A DNA stretch of 64,000 bases from Aldehydirespirator sp965220645 (GTDB taxonomy: Bacteria > Actinomycetota > Acidimicrobiia > Acidimicrobiales > Aldehydirespiratoraceae). Below the pieces are notes generated by a model. It was not told the DNA's origin. It did not search any database and was given only the letters and a program-made list of their open reading frames with translations. How positions within the stretch are numbered: the first letter of the stretch is position 1; every line of letters begins with the position of its first letter. Below, piece after piece: positions 17,224 through 24,760 of the stretch. The stretch covers positions 2,914,001 through 2,978,000 of the forward strand of contig OZ244836.1 of NCBI GenBank assembly GCA_965220645.1. The letters run 5' to 3'. The position numbers and the translations under genes were made by a program.

Positions 17224-17392
17224 AGACCTCGGCTCTCTACTCGACGGCGGTTCAAGCTCCCCAACGCGGCGAAGGCGCCCCCGAAGCCGTCGCAGGTCCG
17301 GCCGAACAAATCACGGTTACGCCACGCGCTATCGAAGGCCCCGCCGACCCCGATATCGACGACATCGACCATACGCACGAGCTTGGATGTAG
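17138..17392 (+). other. Second membrane segment in the +1 frame of the small membrane gene
   Basis: The frame open from 17120 to 17392 encodes ATAIVLAVLAVIALVGWLF, then an acidic GAEDLGSLLDGG and a long Arg-rich tail. A hydrophobic helix followed by a charged boundary is unlikely to arise by chance in a shadow frame. Fused to the upstream frame by a +1 shift between about 17138 and 17160 it would give a 108-residue protein with two helices and a basic cytoplasmic tail. Translation from the GTG at 17138 is the alternative. Confidence 0.3.
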
Positions 17393-17518
17393 GCCGCTCG
17401 CGAGCTGTCATCGAAGAGACACCTCGGTTGCGAGCATGCTTGGCGGCCAGCCAGCTCACCCCACGCTCCGAACCCGTCCAGCCTGCCGGTTTGCTACTGT
17501 CCCATCAAGCGCTGCAAA

Positions 17519-18007
17519 TCAGAGAATGGCGGCCTCGAACTCTGCGTTAGACACCTTGACCTCCTCATAGAGCGTCGCCGCGTCCTTGCCGTGGTTGTCT
17601 GCCACACGCTTGAACAGCTCCCACGGGTCTTGAGGCTTCGGTGCCCGAGGTCGCAGCCAGAACACTCCAGATCTACCCGACCTGATGGCGCTTATGGCGG
17701 GCTGGAGATCAAGGAGCAGTGCTCCAGTTGCACGTATCGGATCGTCTCCGACACCCTCTACCGCGAAGATCGCGAGCTTCGTCTTGAGAACAGCCGCCAA
17801 CTCCTTGGGATTGCGCAGCATCCTGTAGTTCAATGTCACCAGGCCTTCGTATCCGAGTTGTTTGAGCGCAATCAACAGATCTCGATCATCGAGCGTCGTC
17901 AGCCTGTGATCGATCGTGCGCAGCGGCACTAGCTGCACGTCCCCCATCCACGGCTCCAGCCCTTTGAGGATCGGCTCCGGGAAGTTCTGGTCTAACGGCA
18001 GGCGCAT
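17519..18007 (-). CDS. PIN-like (DUF5615-type) toxin
   Basis: A 162-residue protein starting RLPLDQNFPEPILKGLEPW, the usual opening of DUF5615/Mut7-C-like PIN domains (LxLDxNxP), with further acidic residues in TLDDRDLLIALKQLGYEGLVTLN that can bind the catalytic metal. These are putative RNases of VapBC-like toxin-antitoxin pairs. Its ATG (18007-18005) overlaps the stop of the upstream antitoxin gene by one nucleotide, TGATG on the minus strand, so the pair is coupled. It is part of the cargo between hsdS and hsdR. Toxicity is inferred from the family. Confidence 0.75.
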   Translation of the reverse strand: MRLPLDQNFPEPILKGLEPWMGDVQLVPLRTIDHRLTTLDDRDLLIALKQLGYEGLVTLNYRMLRNPKELAAVLKTKLAIFAVEGVGDDPIRATGALLLDLQPAISAIRSGRSGVFWLRPRAPKPQDPWELFKRVADNHGKDAATLYEEVKVSNAEFEAAIL

Positions 18008-18687
18008 CAGGCCGCGAGCGAGTACTCGAACTCGATCGCCTCCTCGAAGACGCTGGCACCGAAGCCGGGGTAGAGGGCTGCGATCTTCTCTACATCCGCG
18101 ATGTGGCGATGCAGAGCTGCGGCAACCTGCGTCGTGATGCGGGAGCCAGCGAGATGGGGCTCGCCCGACACCCTCCCCGGGATGATTCGCAGGTTTGGCC
18201 GCGGACGGAGGAGGTCAGGCCCTCGCTGACCGTCGCATTCGAAGGGTCCGAGCAGATCCAACATGCCAGCAAGGGGTCGTTGTCCATCAACTCGGGACAC
18301 ATCGTCGTCGAGCACGAAGATGTTCGCGGACGAGTCGACCCGCAACGGTGAGCCGGGCCGTTCCCCACTGTCGTCCCAGATATCTAGCCCCCGTCGCTCC
18401 AACTCCCCGAGCGCCTCGCGTACGCGCTGCATGGGACTGGCGGCAATCTCGCTACCCCGTCCCTCCTTGGGATGGCGGAGCCAATAGACGATGCGTAGCG
18501 CCATGAGATCGGCGTAGGACCAGAGCTTGATTCTCGTCGGCGACACCGAAGGCTCGACTATCCCGGAGCGGGCCCACAGATACACCGTGGAAACCGGAAC
18601 ACCTGAAAGGGCAGCGGCACGCGGCCCTTCGTAGCATCCCTCAAACGCGGCATTGACGCGAGCAGAGAGTGCATGCCTGTCATCCAT
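18007..18687 (-). CDS. DUF433-type antitoxin with N-terminal helix-turn-helix
   Basis: A 226-residue protein. The N-terminus (YEGPRAAALSGVPVSTVYLWARSGIVEPSV) is a MerR-like HTH, and the C-terminus (GEPHLAGSRITTQVAAALHRH...ALYPGFGASVFEEAIEFE) is a DUF433 domain, which usually occurs as antitoxin beside PIN-like toxins. The central part (about 80-160) is variable. It probably binds its own promoter and neutralises the PIN-like protein encoded directly downstream. The ATG at 18687 begins MDDRH; no strong Shine-Dalgarno is seen. Confidence 0.75.
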   Translation of the reverse strand: MDDRHALSARVNAAFEGCYEGPRAAALSGVPVSTVYLWARSGIVEPSVSPTRIKLWSYADLMALRIVYWLRHPKEGRGSEIAASPMQRVREALGELERRGLDIWDDSGERPGSPLRVDSSANIFVLDDDVSRVDGQRPLAGMLDLLGPFECDGQRGPDLLRPRPNLRIIPGRVSGEPHLAGSRITTQVAAALHRHIADVEKIAALYPGFGASVFEEAIEFEYSLAA

Positions 18688-18721
18688 GATCGCACCGTGC
18701 CTCGACGAGTTTGGTAGCGGA

Positions 18722-18850
18722 CTATACGTGAACGGGCTCTCCCAGCCGATGCTTCCAGCGATTTAGGACCACTTGGCGCTGCTCGAAGGGGTCGATTTGT
18801 ATACCGAGTCGACGGAGCCTCCGGCCGAGGAAACGACTGCTCTCAGGCAT
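18722..18850 (-). CDS. Tiny ORF overlapping the end of the HTH antitoxin gene
   Basis: The ATG at 18850 lies inside the last codons of the HTH gene, overlapping by 8 nt, and the frame encodes 42 residues, mostly basic (SRFLGRRLRRLG...FEQRQVVLNRWKHRLGEP). I do not recognise it. The overlap suggests coupling and the place where a toxin partner would lie, but it is much shorter than a HigB or HipA toxin; it may be a remnant. Confidence 0.3.
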   Translation of the reverse strand: MPESSRFLGRRLRRLGIQIDPFEQRQVVLNRWKHRLGEPVHV

Positions 18851-19106
18851 GCTGGCCCAGGGCCGTCGCCACCCGGGCGAGCGTGTCGATGCGGTTAGGG
18901 GCACCGTCGCCCTCCTCCAGCCGGAAGATCATCGACTGCGTGGTGCCCATCCGCTCCGCCAGATCGCCTTGGCTCAGCCCGACGTCGATGCGCAGATCGT
19001 AGACGAGTTGCCCAAGGGCGAGATCCCGCTCGACACCAACCCGAACCTCCTCGGAGGGCTCGCCAAGCCGGCTCTTGATGTCTTCCCACCGCGAATGGCT
19101 CGCCAT
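18843..19106 (-). CDS. HTH (XRE, HigA-like) antitoxin or regulator
   Basis: An 87-residue protein. An N-terminal helical part (SRWEDIKSRLGEPSEEVRVGVERDL) is followed by a Cro/CI HTH (VGLSQGDLAERMGTTQSMIFRLEEG) and NRIDTLARVATALGQ, the layout of HigA-type antitoxins. The ATG at 19106 is chosen for its strong Shine-Dalgarno (AAGGAG, 5 nt before); a start at 19142 is possible. No recognisable toxin is adjacent: upstream is hsdR on the other strand, downstream only a 42-codon frame. It is therefore solitary, or its partner is lost. Confidence 0.75.
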   Translation of the reverse strand: MASHSRWEDIKSRLGEPSEEVRVGVERDLALGQLVYDLRIDVGLSQGDLAERMGTTQSMIFRLEEGDGAPNRIDTLARVATALGQHA

Positions 19107-19330
19107 CGTTACTCCTTGGTGCAACAGCTCGTCACCGGTCACGCGTCAACTCTAGAAGACGGCGGAGCGGCCGCCGGCACCTCGGCACGGCGCGCAGTCG
19201 TATCAACACGCTGAGCAATCGAGGCCGGGCCACAAGCGCCCCATCGGTGCAGTGAGCTCTACGATGGACGAATCCGTACGGGCTCTCATGATGTCCATGT
19301 CCGACCTTCGTATCGTCTGCCGGATCCCTC

Positions 19331-22300
19331 GTGACCGGTCTGAATGAGGCCGACGTTGAGGCGGCTGCGGTTGGCTGGCTGGCGGGATTGGGCTGGAGCG
19401 TTGCCCATGGGTCGGAGGTCAACCCGGATGCTGCGCCAGCGGAGCGGGCCGACTACAGCGCGGTCGTGCTTGCTGCGACTCTGCGGGAGGCGCTGACGAG
19501 GCTCAACCCGCAGTTGCCAGGCGAGGCGCTCGGCAACGCCGTTCGGCGGCTGACTCACCCCGAGGGGACGACGCTGGAGGCCCGCAATCGGGCGTTCCAT
19601 CGCATGGTCGTCGACGGCGTGACCGTGGAATACCGCGACGGTGGGAGGGTGCGGGGCGCGCAGGCCCGAGTCATCGACTTCGACGATCCGTCCAACAATG
19701 ACTGGCTGGCCGTCAACCAGTTCACCGCTGTGGAGAACAAGATCGAGCGGCGCCCCGATGTAGTGCTGTTCGTGAACGGGCTGCCGCTCGGCATGATCGA
19801 ACTCAAGAACCCCACCGACGCCGACGCCACCATCTGGACCGCCTGGCAACAGCTCCAGACCTACAAGGCCGACCTGCCTGGACTGTTCTCGATGAACGCG
19901 GTGATGATCGTGTCCGACGGCCTGGAGGCCCGGCTGGGCACCCTCACCGCAGGACGGGAATGGTTCAAGCCATGGCGCACCATCGGCGGCGAGGAACTCG
20001 CCGACAAGCACCTGCCCCAACTTCAAGTACTACTACAGGGTGTGTGCGGCCAGCGAAGGTTCCTCGACCTGGTGCGGGATTTCGTCGTGTTCGAGGACGA
20101 CGGCAGCGGCAGGCTCGACAAGAAGATCGCCGGCTACCACCAATTCCACGCCGTGCAGGCCGCGGTGGACGAGACGCTGCGGGCGGCTGCGCTCCAGCAA
20201 GCCGCGAGCAGGCCCGCACATGGCGGTCGCAGGCCAGGCGGTGAGCCGGGCGATCGGCGCATCGGGGTCGTGTGGCACACCCAGGGCTCCGGAAAGAGCC
20301 TCACCATGGCCTTCTACGCCGGGCGGATCATCCGCGAGACGGCCATGTCCAACCCCACCGTGGTCGTGCTCACCGACCGCAACGACCTCGACGACCAGCT
20401 GTTCTCCACCTTCTCTCGCTGCGCGGAGGTGCTGCGCCAACCCCCGGTTCAGGCCCAGACCCGGACCGATCTCCGGCAGCTGCTCGACACCGCTTCGGGC
20501 GGCGTGGTGTTCACCACCATCCAGAAGTTCTTCCCAGAGCAGAAGGGCGACCGGCATCCACGGCTGTCGGAGCGGCGCAACGTCGTCGTGATCGCCGATG
20601 AGGCCCATCGCAGCCAGTACGACTTCATCGACGGCTTCGCGGCCCACATGCGCGACGCGCTGCCCAACGCCTCGTTCATCGGCTTCACCGGCACCCCCAT
20701 CGAGAAGCAGGACGCCAACACCCGGGCCGTGTTCGGCGACCACATCAGCGTCTACGACATCCAGCGCTCCGTGCAGGACAAGGCGACCGTGCCCATCTAC
20801 TACGAGAGCCGCCTGGCCCGCCTGACCCTCGACGACCGCCGGCGGCCCCACATCGACGACGACTTCGAGGAGGCCACCGAGGGCGAGGAGGTCGAACGCA
20901 AGGAGAAGCTCAAGACCAAGTGGGCCCAGCTCGAAGCGGTCGTGGGCGCCGCAGGACGGATCCGCCAAGTAGCCGCCGACATCGTCGAGCACTACGAGAC
21001 CCGTCTCGACGCCATGGACGGCAAGGCCATGGTGGTGTGCATGAGCCGGCGCATCTGCGTCGACCTCCACAACGAACTCGTGCGGTTGCGCCCCGACTGG
21101 CGCCACCCCGACGACGACCAAGGCGCCATCAAGGTGGTGATGACCGGCTCAGCCTCGGACCCGCTCAAGTGGCAGCCCCACATCCGCAACAAGCCCCGCC
21201 GCGAGACGCTGGCCAACCGGTTCCGCGACCCCGACGACCCGCTGCGGGTGGTGCTGGTGCGCGACATGTGGCTCACCGGCTTCGACGCGCCCAGCCTGCA
21301 TACCATGTACGTGGACAAGCCCATGCGGGGCCACGGGCTGATGCAGGCCATCGCCCGGGTCAACCGGGTGTTCCGCGACAAGCCCGGCGGGCTGGTGGTG
21401 GACTACCTCGGGCTCGCCCACGAGCTCAAGAAGGCACTGGCCACCTACACCGAGAGCGGCGGCCGGGGCGAGACCGCGCTCGACCAGGCCGAGGCCGTGG
21501 CCGTCATGCAGGAGAAGTATGAGATCTGCCGCGGCCTGTTCTGGGGATTCGACTGGTCGGCATGGGCCGGGGGCGATGCTCAGGCGCGCCTAGGCCTGCT
21601 GCCAGCGGCGTTTGAGCACATCCTGGCCCAGGAGGACGGCAAGGATCGCTGCACAGCCGCGGTGCGCGAACTGTCCCAGGCGTTCGCGCTGGCCGTGCCC
21701 GATCCGGCCGCTATGTCCATCCGGGATGACGTGGCCTTCTTCCAGGCCGTGGCCGCGGCGCTGTCCAAGCCCACTCCCGGCGAGGCCCGCCTCGAAGAGG
21801 ACCTCGACCACGCCGTCCGCCAGATCATCTCCCGGGCCGTCACCCCTCAAGGCGTGCTCGATATCTTCGCGGCGGCCGGCCTCGACAAGCCCGACATCTC
21901 AGTGCTGTCAGAGGAGTTCCTGGCCGAGGTACGGGGCCTGCCCCAACGCAACCTGGCCGTTGAGGCACTGCGCCGTCTGCTGGAAGGCGAGGTGAACCGC
22001 CGCCGGGGACGCAACGTCGTACAGGCCCGATCGTTCGCAGAGATGCTGGAGCAGTCCATTCTCCGCTACCAGAACCGGGCCATCGAGGCCGCCCAAGTGA
22101 TCGAAGAACTGATCGGCCTGGCTGAAGAGATCCGAGAGGCCGACGCCCGAGGCGAGCAACTCGGCCTCAGCGACGAAGAACTAGCCTTCTACGACGCCCT
22201 AGAGACGAACGACAGCGCGGTCAAGGTCCTGGGCGACGAGACCCTACGGGCCATTGCCTGCGAGTTGGTCGAGACGGTACGCAAGAACGTCACCATCGAC

Positions 22301-22456
22301 TGGACTATGCGCGAGAACGTCAGAGCCAAACTCCGCAGTTACGTCCGCCGCATCCTGCGCCGACACGGCTATCCGCCCGACAAACAGGAGAAGGCCACCC
22401 AGACCGTACTGGAGCAGGCCGAAGCCCTCTCAGCCGTCTGGGCGACCGCCGCATAG
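19331..22456 (+). CDS. hsdR: Type I restriction-modification endonuclease/translocase subunit HsdR
   Basis: DNA translocase and nuclease subunit of the type I system, 1041 residues (normal). The N-terminal PD-ExK nuclease has PDVVLF...GMIELKN near 141-157. The motor shows Walker A TQGSGKS (about 316), DEAH with the conserved RSQYD (about 422), TGTPIEK and the second RecA lobe ending with GLMQAIARVNRVF. A C-terminal helical domain binds HsdM. The start is GTG 19331 (VTGLNEADVE). It is in the same direction as hsdM-hsdS, 5.9 kb away, and is followed 14 bp later by a deaminase gene that belongs to the chromosome. Confidence 0.96.
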   Translation: MTGLNEADVEAAAVGWLAGLGWSVAHGSEVNPDAAPAERADYSAVVLAATLREALTRLNPQLPGEALGNAVRRLTHPEGTTLEARNRAFHRMVVDGVTVEYRDGGRVRGAQARVIDFDDPSNNDWLAVNQFTAVENKIERRPDVVLFVNGLPLGMIELKNPTDADATIWTAWQQLQTYKADLPGLFSMNAVMIVSDGLEARLGTLTAGREWFKPWRTIGGEELADKHLPQLQVLLQGVCGQRRFLDLVRDFVVFEDDGSGRLDKKIAGYHQFHAVQAAVDETLRAAALQQAASRPAHGGRRPGGEPGDRRIGVVWHTQGSGKSLTMAFYAGRIIRETAMSNPTVVVLTDRNDLDDQLFSTFSRCAEVLRQPPVQAQTRTDLRQLLDTASGGVVFTTIQKFFPEQKGDRHPRLSERRNVVVIADEAHRSQYDFIDGFAAHMRDALPNASFIGFTGTPIEKQDANTRAVFGDHISVYDIQRSVQDKATVPIYYESRLARLTLDDRRRPHIDDDFEEATEGEEVERKEKLKTKWAQLEAVVGAAGRIRQVAADIVEHYETRLDAMDGKAMVVCMSRRICVDLHNELVRLRPDWRHPDDDQGAIKVVMTGSASDPLKWQPHIRNKPRRETLANRFRDPDDPLRVVLVRDMWLTGFDAPSLHTMYVDKPMRGHGLMQAIARVNRVFRDKPGGLVVDYLGLAHELKKALATYTESGGRGETALDQAEAVAVMQEKYEICRGLFWGFDWSAWAGGDAQARLGLLPAAFEHILAQEDGKDRCTAAVRELSQAFALAVPDPAAMSIRDDVAFFQAVAAALSKPTPGEARLEEDLDHAVRQIISRAVTPQGVLDIFAAAGLDKPDISVLSEEFLAEVRGLPQRNLAVEALRRLLEGEVNRRRGRNVVQARSFAEMLEQSILRYQNRAIEAAQVIEELIGLAEEIREADARGEQLGLSDEELAFYDALETNDSAVKVLGDETLRAIACELVETVRKNVTIDWTMRENVRAKLRSYVRRILRRHGYPPDKQEKATQTVLEQAEALSAVWATAA

Positions 22457-22470
22457 GCAGGAGGGTCTCC

Positions 22471-23502
22471 GTGCAGGACATGGCCGCATTCATCGAGCAG
22501 ATGCCCAAGGCTGAGCTCCACATGCACATCGAGGGCGTGCTCGAACCCGAGCTCAAGTTCGAGATGGCGGCCCGCAACGGCCTCGAGCTTCCCTACGACT
22601 CCGTTGACGACCCGGCCGCTGTGTACGACTTCAACGACCTGTCAACGTTCCTCGACGCCCGCTACGAGGGAGACACGGTACTGATCACCGAGACCGACTT
22701 CTACGACCTCGGCATGGCCTACTTCACCACCGTTGCCCACGAGAACCTCGTGTACGCCGAGATCTTCTTCGACCCGCAGGCCCACACCACACGAGGGGTC
22801 GGGTTCTCAACGGTGATCGAGGGCCTGCACCGAGCCCAGGTCGACGCCGAGGCTCGGCTGGGGATCGAGTCGCACCTCATCATGTGCTTCCTGCGGGACC
22901 TGAGCGCCGAGTCGGCCCGGGAGGCGTTGGAACAGGCCTCCCCCTACCGCGACTGGATCATCGGCGTGGGTCTCGACTCCGACGAGCATCAGAACCCGCC
23001 GTCGAAGTTCGCCGACGTGTTCGCCGCGGCCGCGGGCGAGGGCTACCGGCTCACCATGCACTGCGACGTCGACCAACAGAACTCGGTCGCCCACATCTGG
23101 CAGGCAATCGACGACATCGGCGTCGAGCGCATCGACCACGGCGTGAACGCGCTCGACGAGCGGGCGCTGGCCCAACAGATGGCCAGCCGGCGGATCGGGC
23201 AGACGATCTGTCCGATCTCGAATCGCTACGTCGTGGCGGACAGCCGCTCACGCGACATCAAACGCATGCTCGACGAGGGAATGCTCCCGACCGTCAACAG
23301 CGACGACCCGGCCTATTTCCGGGGCTACATGAACGACAATCTGGCGGTGGCCCGACGTGACGGCGACCTCTCTGCGGAAGAGGTCGGACAACTCATGCGC
23401 AACGCCTTCGCCATGAGCTGGACGACCGACACGCGCAAGCAGGCCTACCTCGCCGCGCTCGACGATTACCTCACGGCCCCAACCGGGGTGGAACCGCAGT
23501 AG
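22471..23502 (+). CDS. Adenosine/adenine deaminase-like amidohydrolase
   Basis: A 343-residue TIM-barrel metal-dependent deaminase. Metal ligands are seen in ELHMHIEG near residue 17 and in the conserved DHGVNA and NSDDPAYF segments. The usual HAGE motif that carries the catalytic glutamate reads HCDVDQQ here, so the proton shuttle differs from classical adenosine deaminase and the substrate (adenosine, adenine or another purine) is open. A strong Shine-Dalgarno (AGGAGGG) precedes GTG 22471. It begins 14 bp after hsdR and converges on the phosphoesterase gene. A 31-bp piece of its 5' part recurs at 24659. Confidence 0.8.
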   Translation: MQDMAAFIEQMPKAELHMHIEGVLEPELKFEMAARNGLELPYDSVDDPAAVYDFNDLSTFLDARYEGDTVLITETDFYDLGMAYFTTVAHENLVYAEIFFDPQAHTTRGVGFSTVIEGLHRAQVDAEARLGIESHLIMCFLRDLSAESAREALEQASPYRDWIIGVGLDSDEHQNPPSKFADVFAAAAGEGYRLTMHCDVDQQNSVAHIWQAIDDIGVERIDHGVNALDERALAQQMASRRIGQTICPISNRYVVADSRSRDIKRMLDEGMLPTVNSDDPAYFRGYMNDNLAVARRDGDLSAEEVGQLMRNAFAMSWTTDTRKQAYLAALDDYLTAPTGVEPQ

Positions 23503-23514
23503 GCCCTGGTCGAG

Positions 23515-24618
23515 CTAGTTGGTGCCGACCAGGTCGATGATTCCGATCGATGGCCGGACGCCGAATCGCATCTGAGGGGCATTTCCCCGTTCGCGGCCCA
23601 CTCCGGTAGAGACATAGGCGGCTGTTCCGTCCAACTCATGCAGCCCGCCTGCTGCGACATGCCTCGGCACGCTCGAGAGCGTCAGAGGAGGCCCGAAGAA
23701 CGGCAACGAGACCTGTCCGCCGTGCGTATGGCCCGAGACCATTAGATCGACGGACCTTCCTTCAAGCAACTCGACCGCATCCGGCTTGTGAGCGAGGAGT
23801 ATGCGCACGTCGGCGAGATCGTCGTCTGGAAGTCGTTCAGCAACCCGTTGTGCGGCCCTCTCATCGCCGAACAGCGTTATTCCTCCGATGCGCACGACGC
23901 TGCCCTTGAGCGCGAGGGTGTCGATCTCGTTGTCGAGTACTTTGGCGCCTGTTCCTTCGGTGATGCGCAGAAGGCCTGTGACCGTATCGGTGTTGCCGCT
24001 CACCAAATAGACAATCGACACCTCGTCGACCAGCCGCCGGATCAGTTCGGAGAATTGCGGCGCACGCTCGTCGAACAAGTCTGAATCGAACTGGTACAGG
24101 TCTCCCGGAACGAGGACCATGTCGGGAGCCAACGCGATCAAGCGGTCCACCGCCTCGTTCTCGTAGGAGCCGACCTCTGTGGTCTGAAGATCAGACAGCA
24201 CGCCAACCCGGATTTCCTCCCCGACGCCATCGACGGCTAGCTGCACGGACTCCGTCCTCAGCCAGAACGGCTCGATGTGAGTCGCATAGATTCCCACCGG
24301 GATCGCGAGCTGGGCCACCAGACAGAGAGCCGTAATGACTCGAGAACGCCCACGCGCGAGGAGCAATATGATCCCGCCGGCCAGCGGGACTCCAATCGTG
24401 AGAACAACGTACACAACGTGGATCATCGTGAACCCATCGAGTCCAGTAATGAGAAACGCGCCGGCGCCGAACAGAAGTGAGCCAACGATCCCGGCGGTGG
24501 CGGCACGAATGACCACCAAGCTGTTGCGGACCCTCCCACGAATCGACCACACGGCAGCCATGCCCGAAGCCGTGCCAACAATGACGGCGGCCGCTATCGC
24601 GTAGTAGTTCAAGAGCAT
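23515..24618 (-). CDS. Membrane metallophosphoesterase with altered metal-site residues
   Basis: A 367-residue protein. Four predicted membrane helices fill residues 1-125, then a calcineurin-like phosphoesterase domain. Motifs are VLSDLQT (usually DxH), VPGDLY, SGNTD (usually GNHD), LAHKPD and SGHTHGG. Two histidines of the canonical set are thus Gln and Thr: the metal-ligand His of DxH and the catalytic His of GNHD. The fold resembles YkuE-like phosphoesterases, but activity is doubtful or different. It diverges from valS and converges on the deaminase (12 bp gap). Confidence 0.8.
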   Translation of the reverse strand: MLLNYYAIAAAVIVGTASGMAAVWSIRGRVRNSLVVIRAATAGIVGSLLFGAGAFLITGLDGFTMIHVVYVVLTIGVPLAGGIILLLARGRSRVITALCLVAQLAIPVGIYATHIEPFWLRTESVQLAVDGVGEEIRVGVLSDLQTTEVGSYENEAVDRLIALAPDMVLVPGDLYQFDSDLFDERAPQFSELIRRLVDEVSIVYLVSGNTDTVTGLLRITEGTGAKVLDNEIDTLALKGSVVRIGGITLFGDERAAQRVAERLPDDDLADVRILLAHKPDAVELLEGRSVDLMVSGHTHGGQVSLPFFGPPLTLSSVPRHVAAGGLHELDGTAAYVSTGVGRERGNAPQMRFGVRPSIGIIDLVGTN

Positions 24619-24639
24619 CAGCCCGACGATACGGCCACA

Positions 24640-24706
24640 TCGGCGAACCCTCCGGGACGCTCGAACCCGGGCTCAAGTTCGAGATGGCGCCCCCAAGCCG
24701 CTTCTA
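24640..24706 (+). pseudogene. Duplicated fragment of the deaminase gene start
   Basis: Positions 24659-24689 repeat 22539-22569 with one mismatch in 31 bp, and the similarity weakens on both sides. In frame it reads TLEPGLKFEMA before a stop at 24704, matching VLEPELKFEMA of the deaminase. It lies between the divergent phosphoesterase and valS genes. Confidence 0.55.
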
Positions 24707-24721
24707 ACCCGCCTGGCGGGT
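24707..24721. promoter_or_regulatory. 15-nt palindrome upstream of valS
   Basis: ACCCGCC-T-GGCGGGT is a perfect inverted repeat 24 bp before the valS -10 element (24745-24750); an operator or small hairpin. Confidence 0.35.
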
Positions 24722-24744
24722 CGCCGGGCTGGGACGGTGAGCGG

Positions 24745-24750
24745 TAGCGT
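24745..24750 (+). promoter_or_regulatory. -10 element of valS
   Basis: TAGCGT, 10 nt before the ATG at 24761; it lies downstream of the alternative GTG at 24737 and so argues for 24761. Confidence 0.5.
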
Positions 24751-24760
24751 TGGCGCCCGC

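Noticed and set aside
19264..19347. 27-codon leader peptide upstream of hsdR
   Set aside because: Overlaps the hsdR start and has no convincing Shine-Dalgarno or conserved feature; chance frame.
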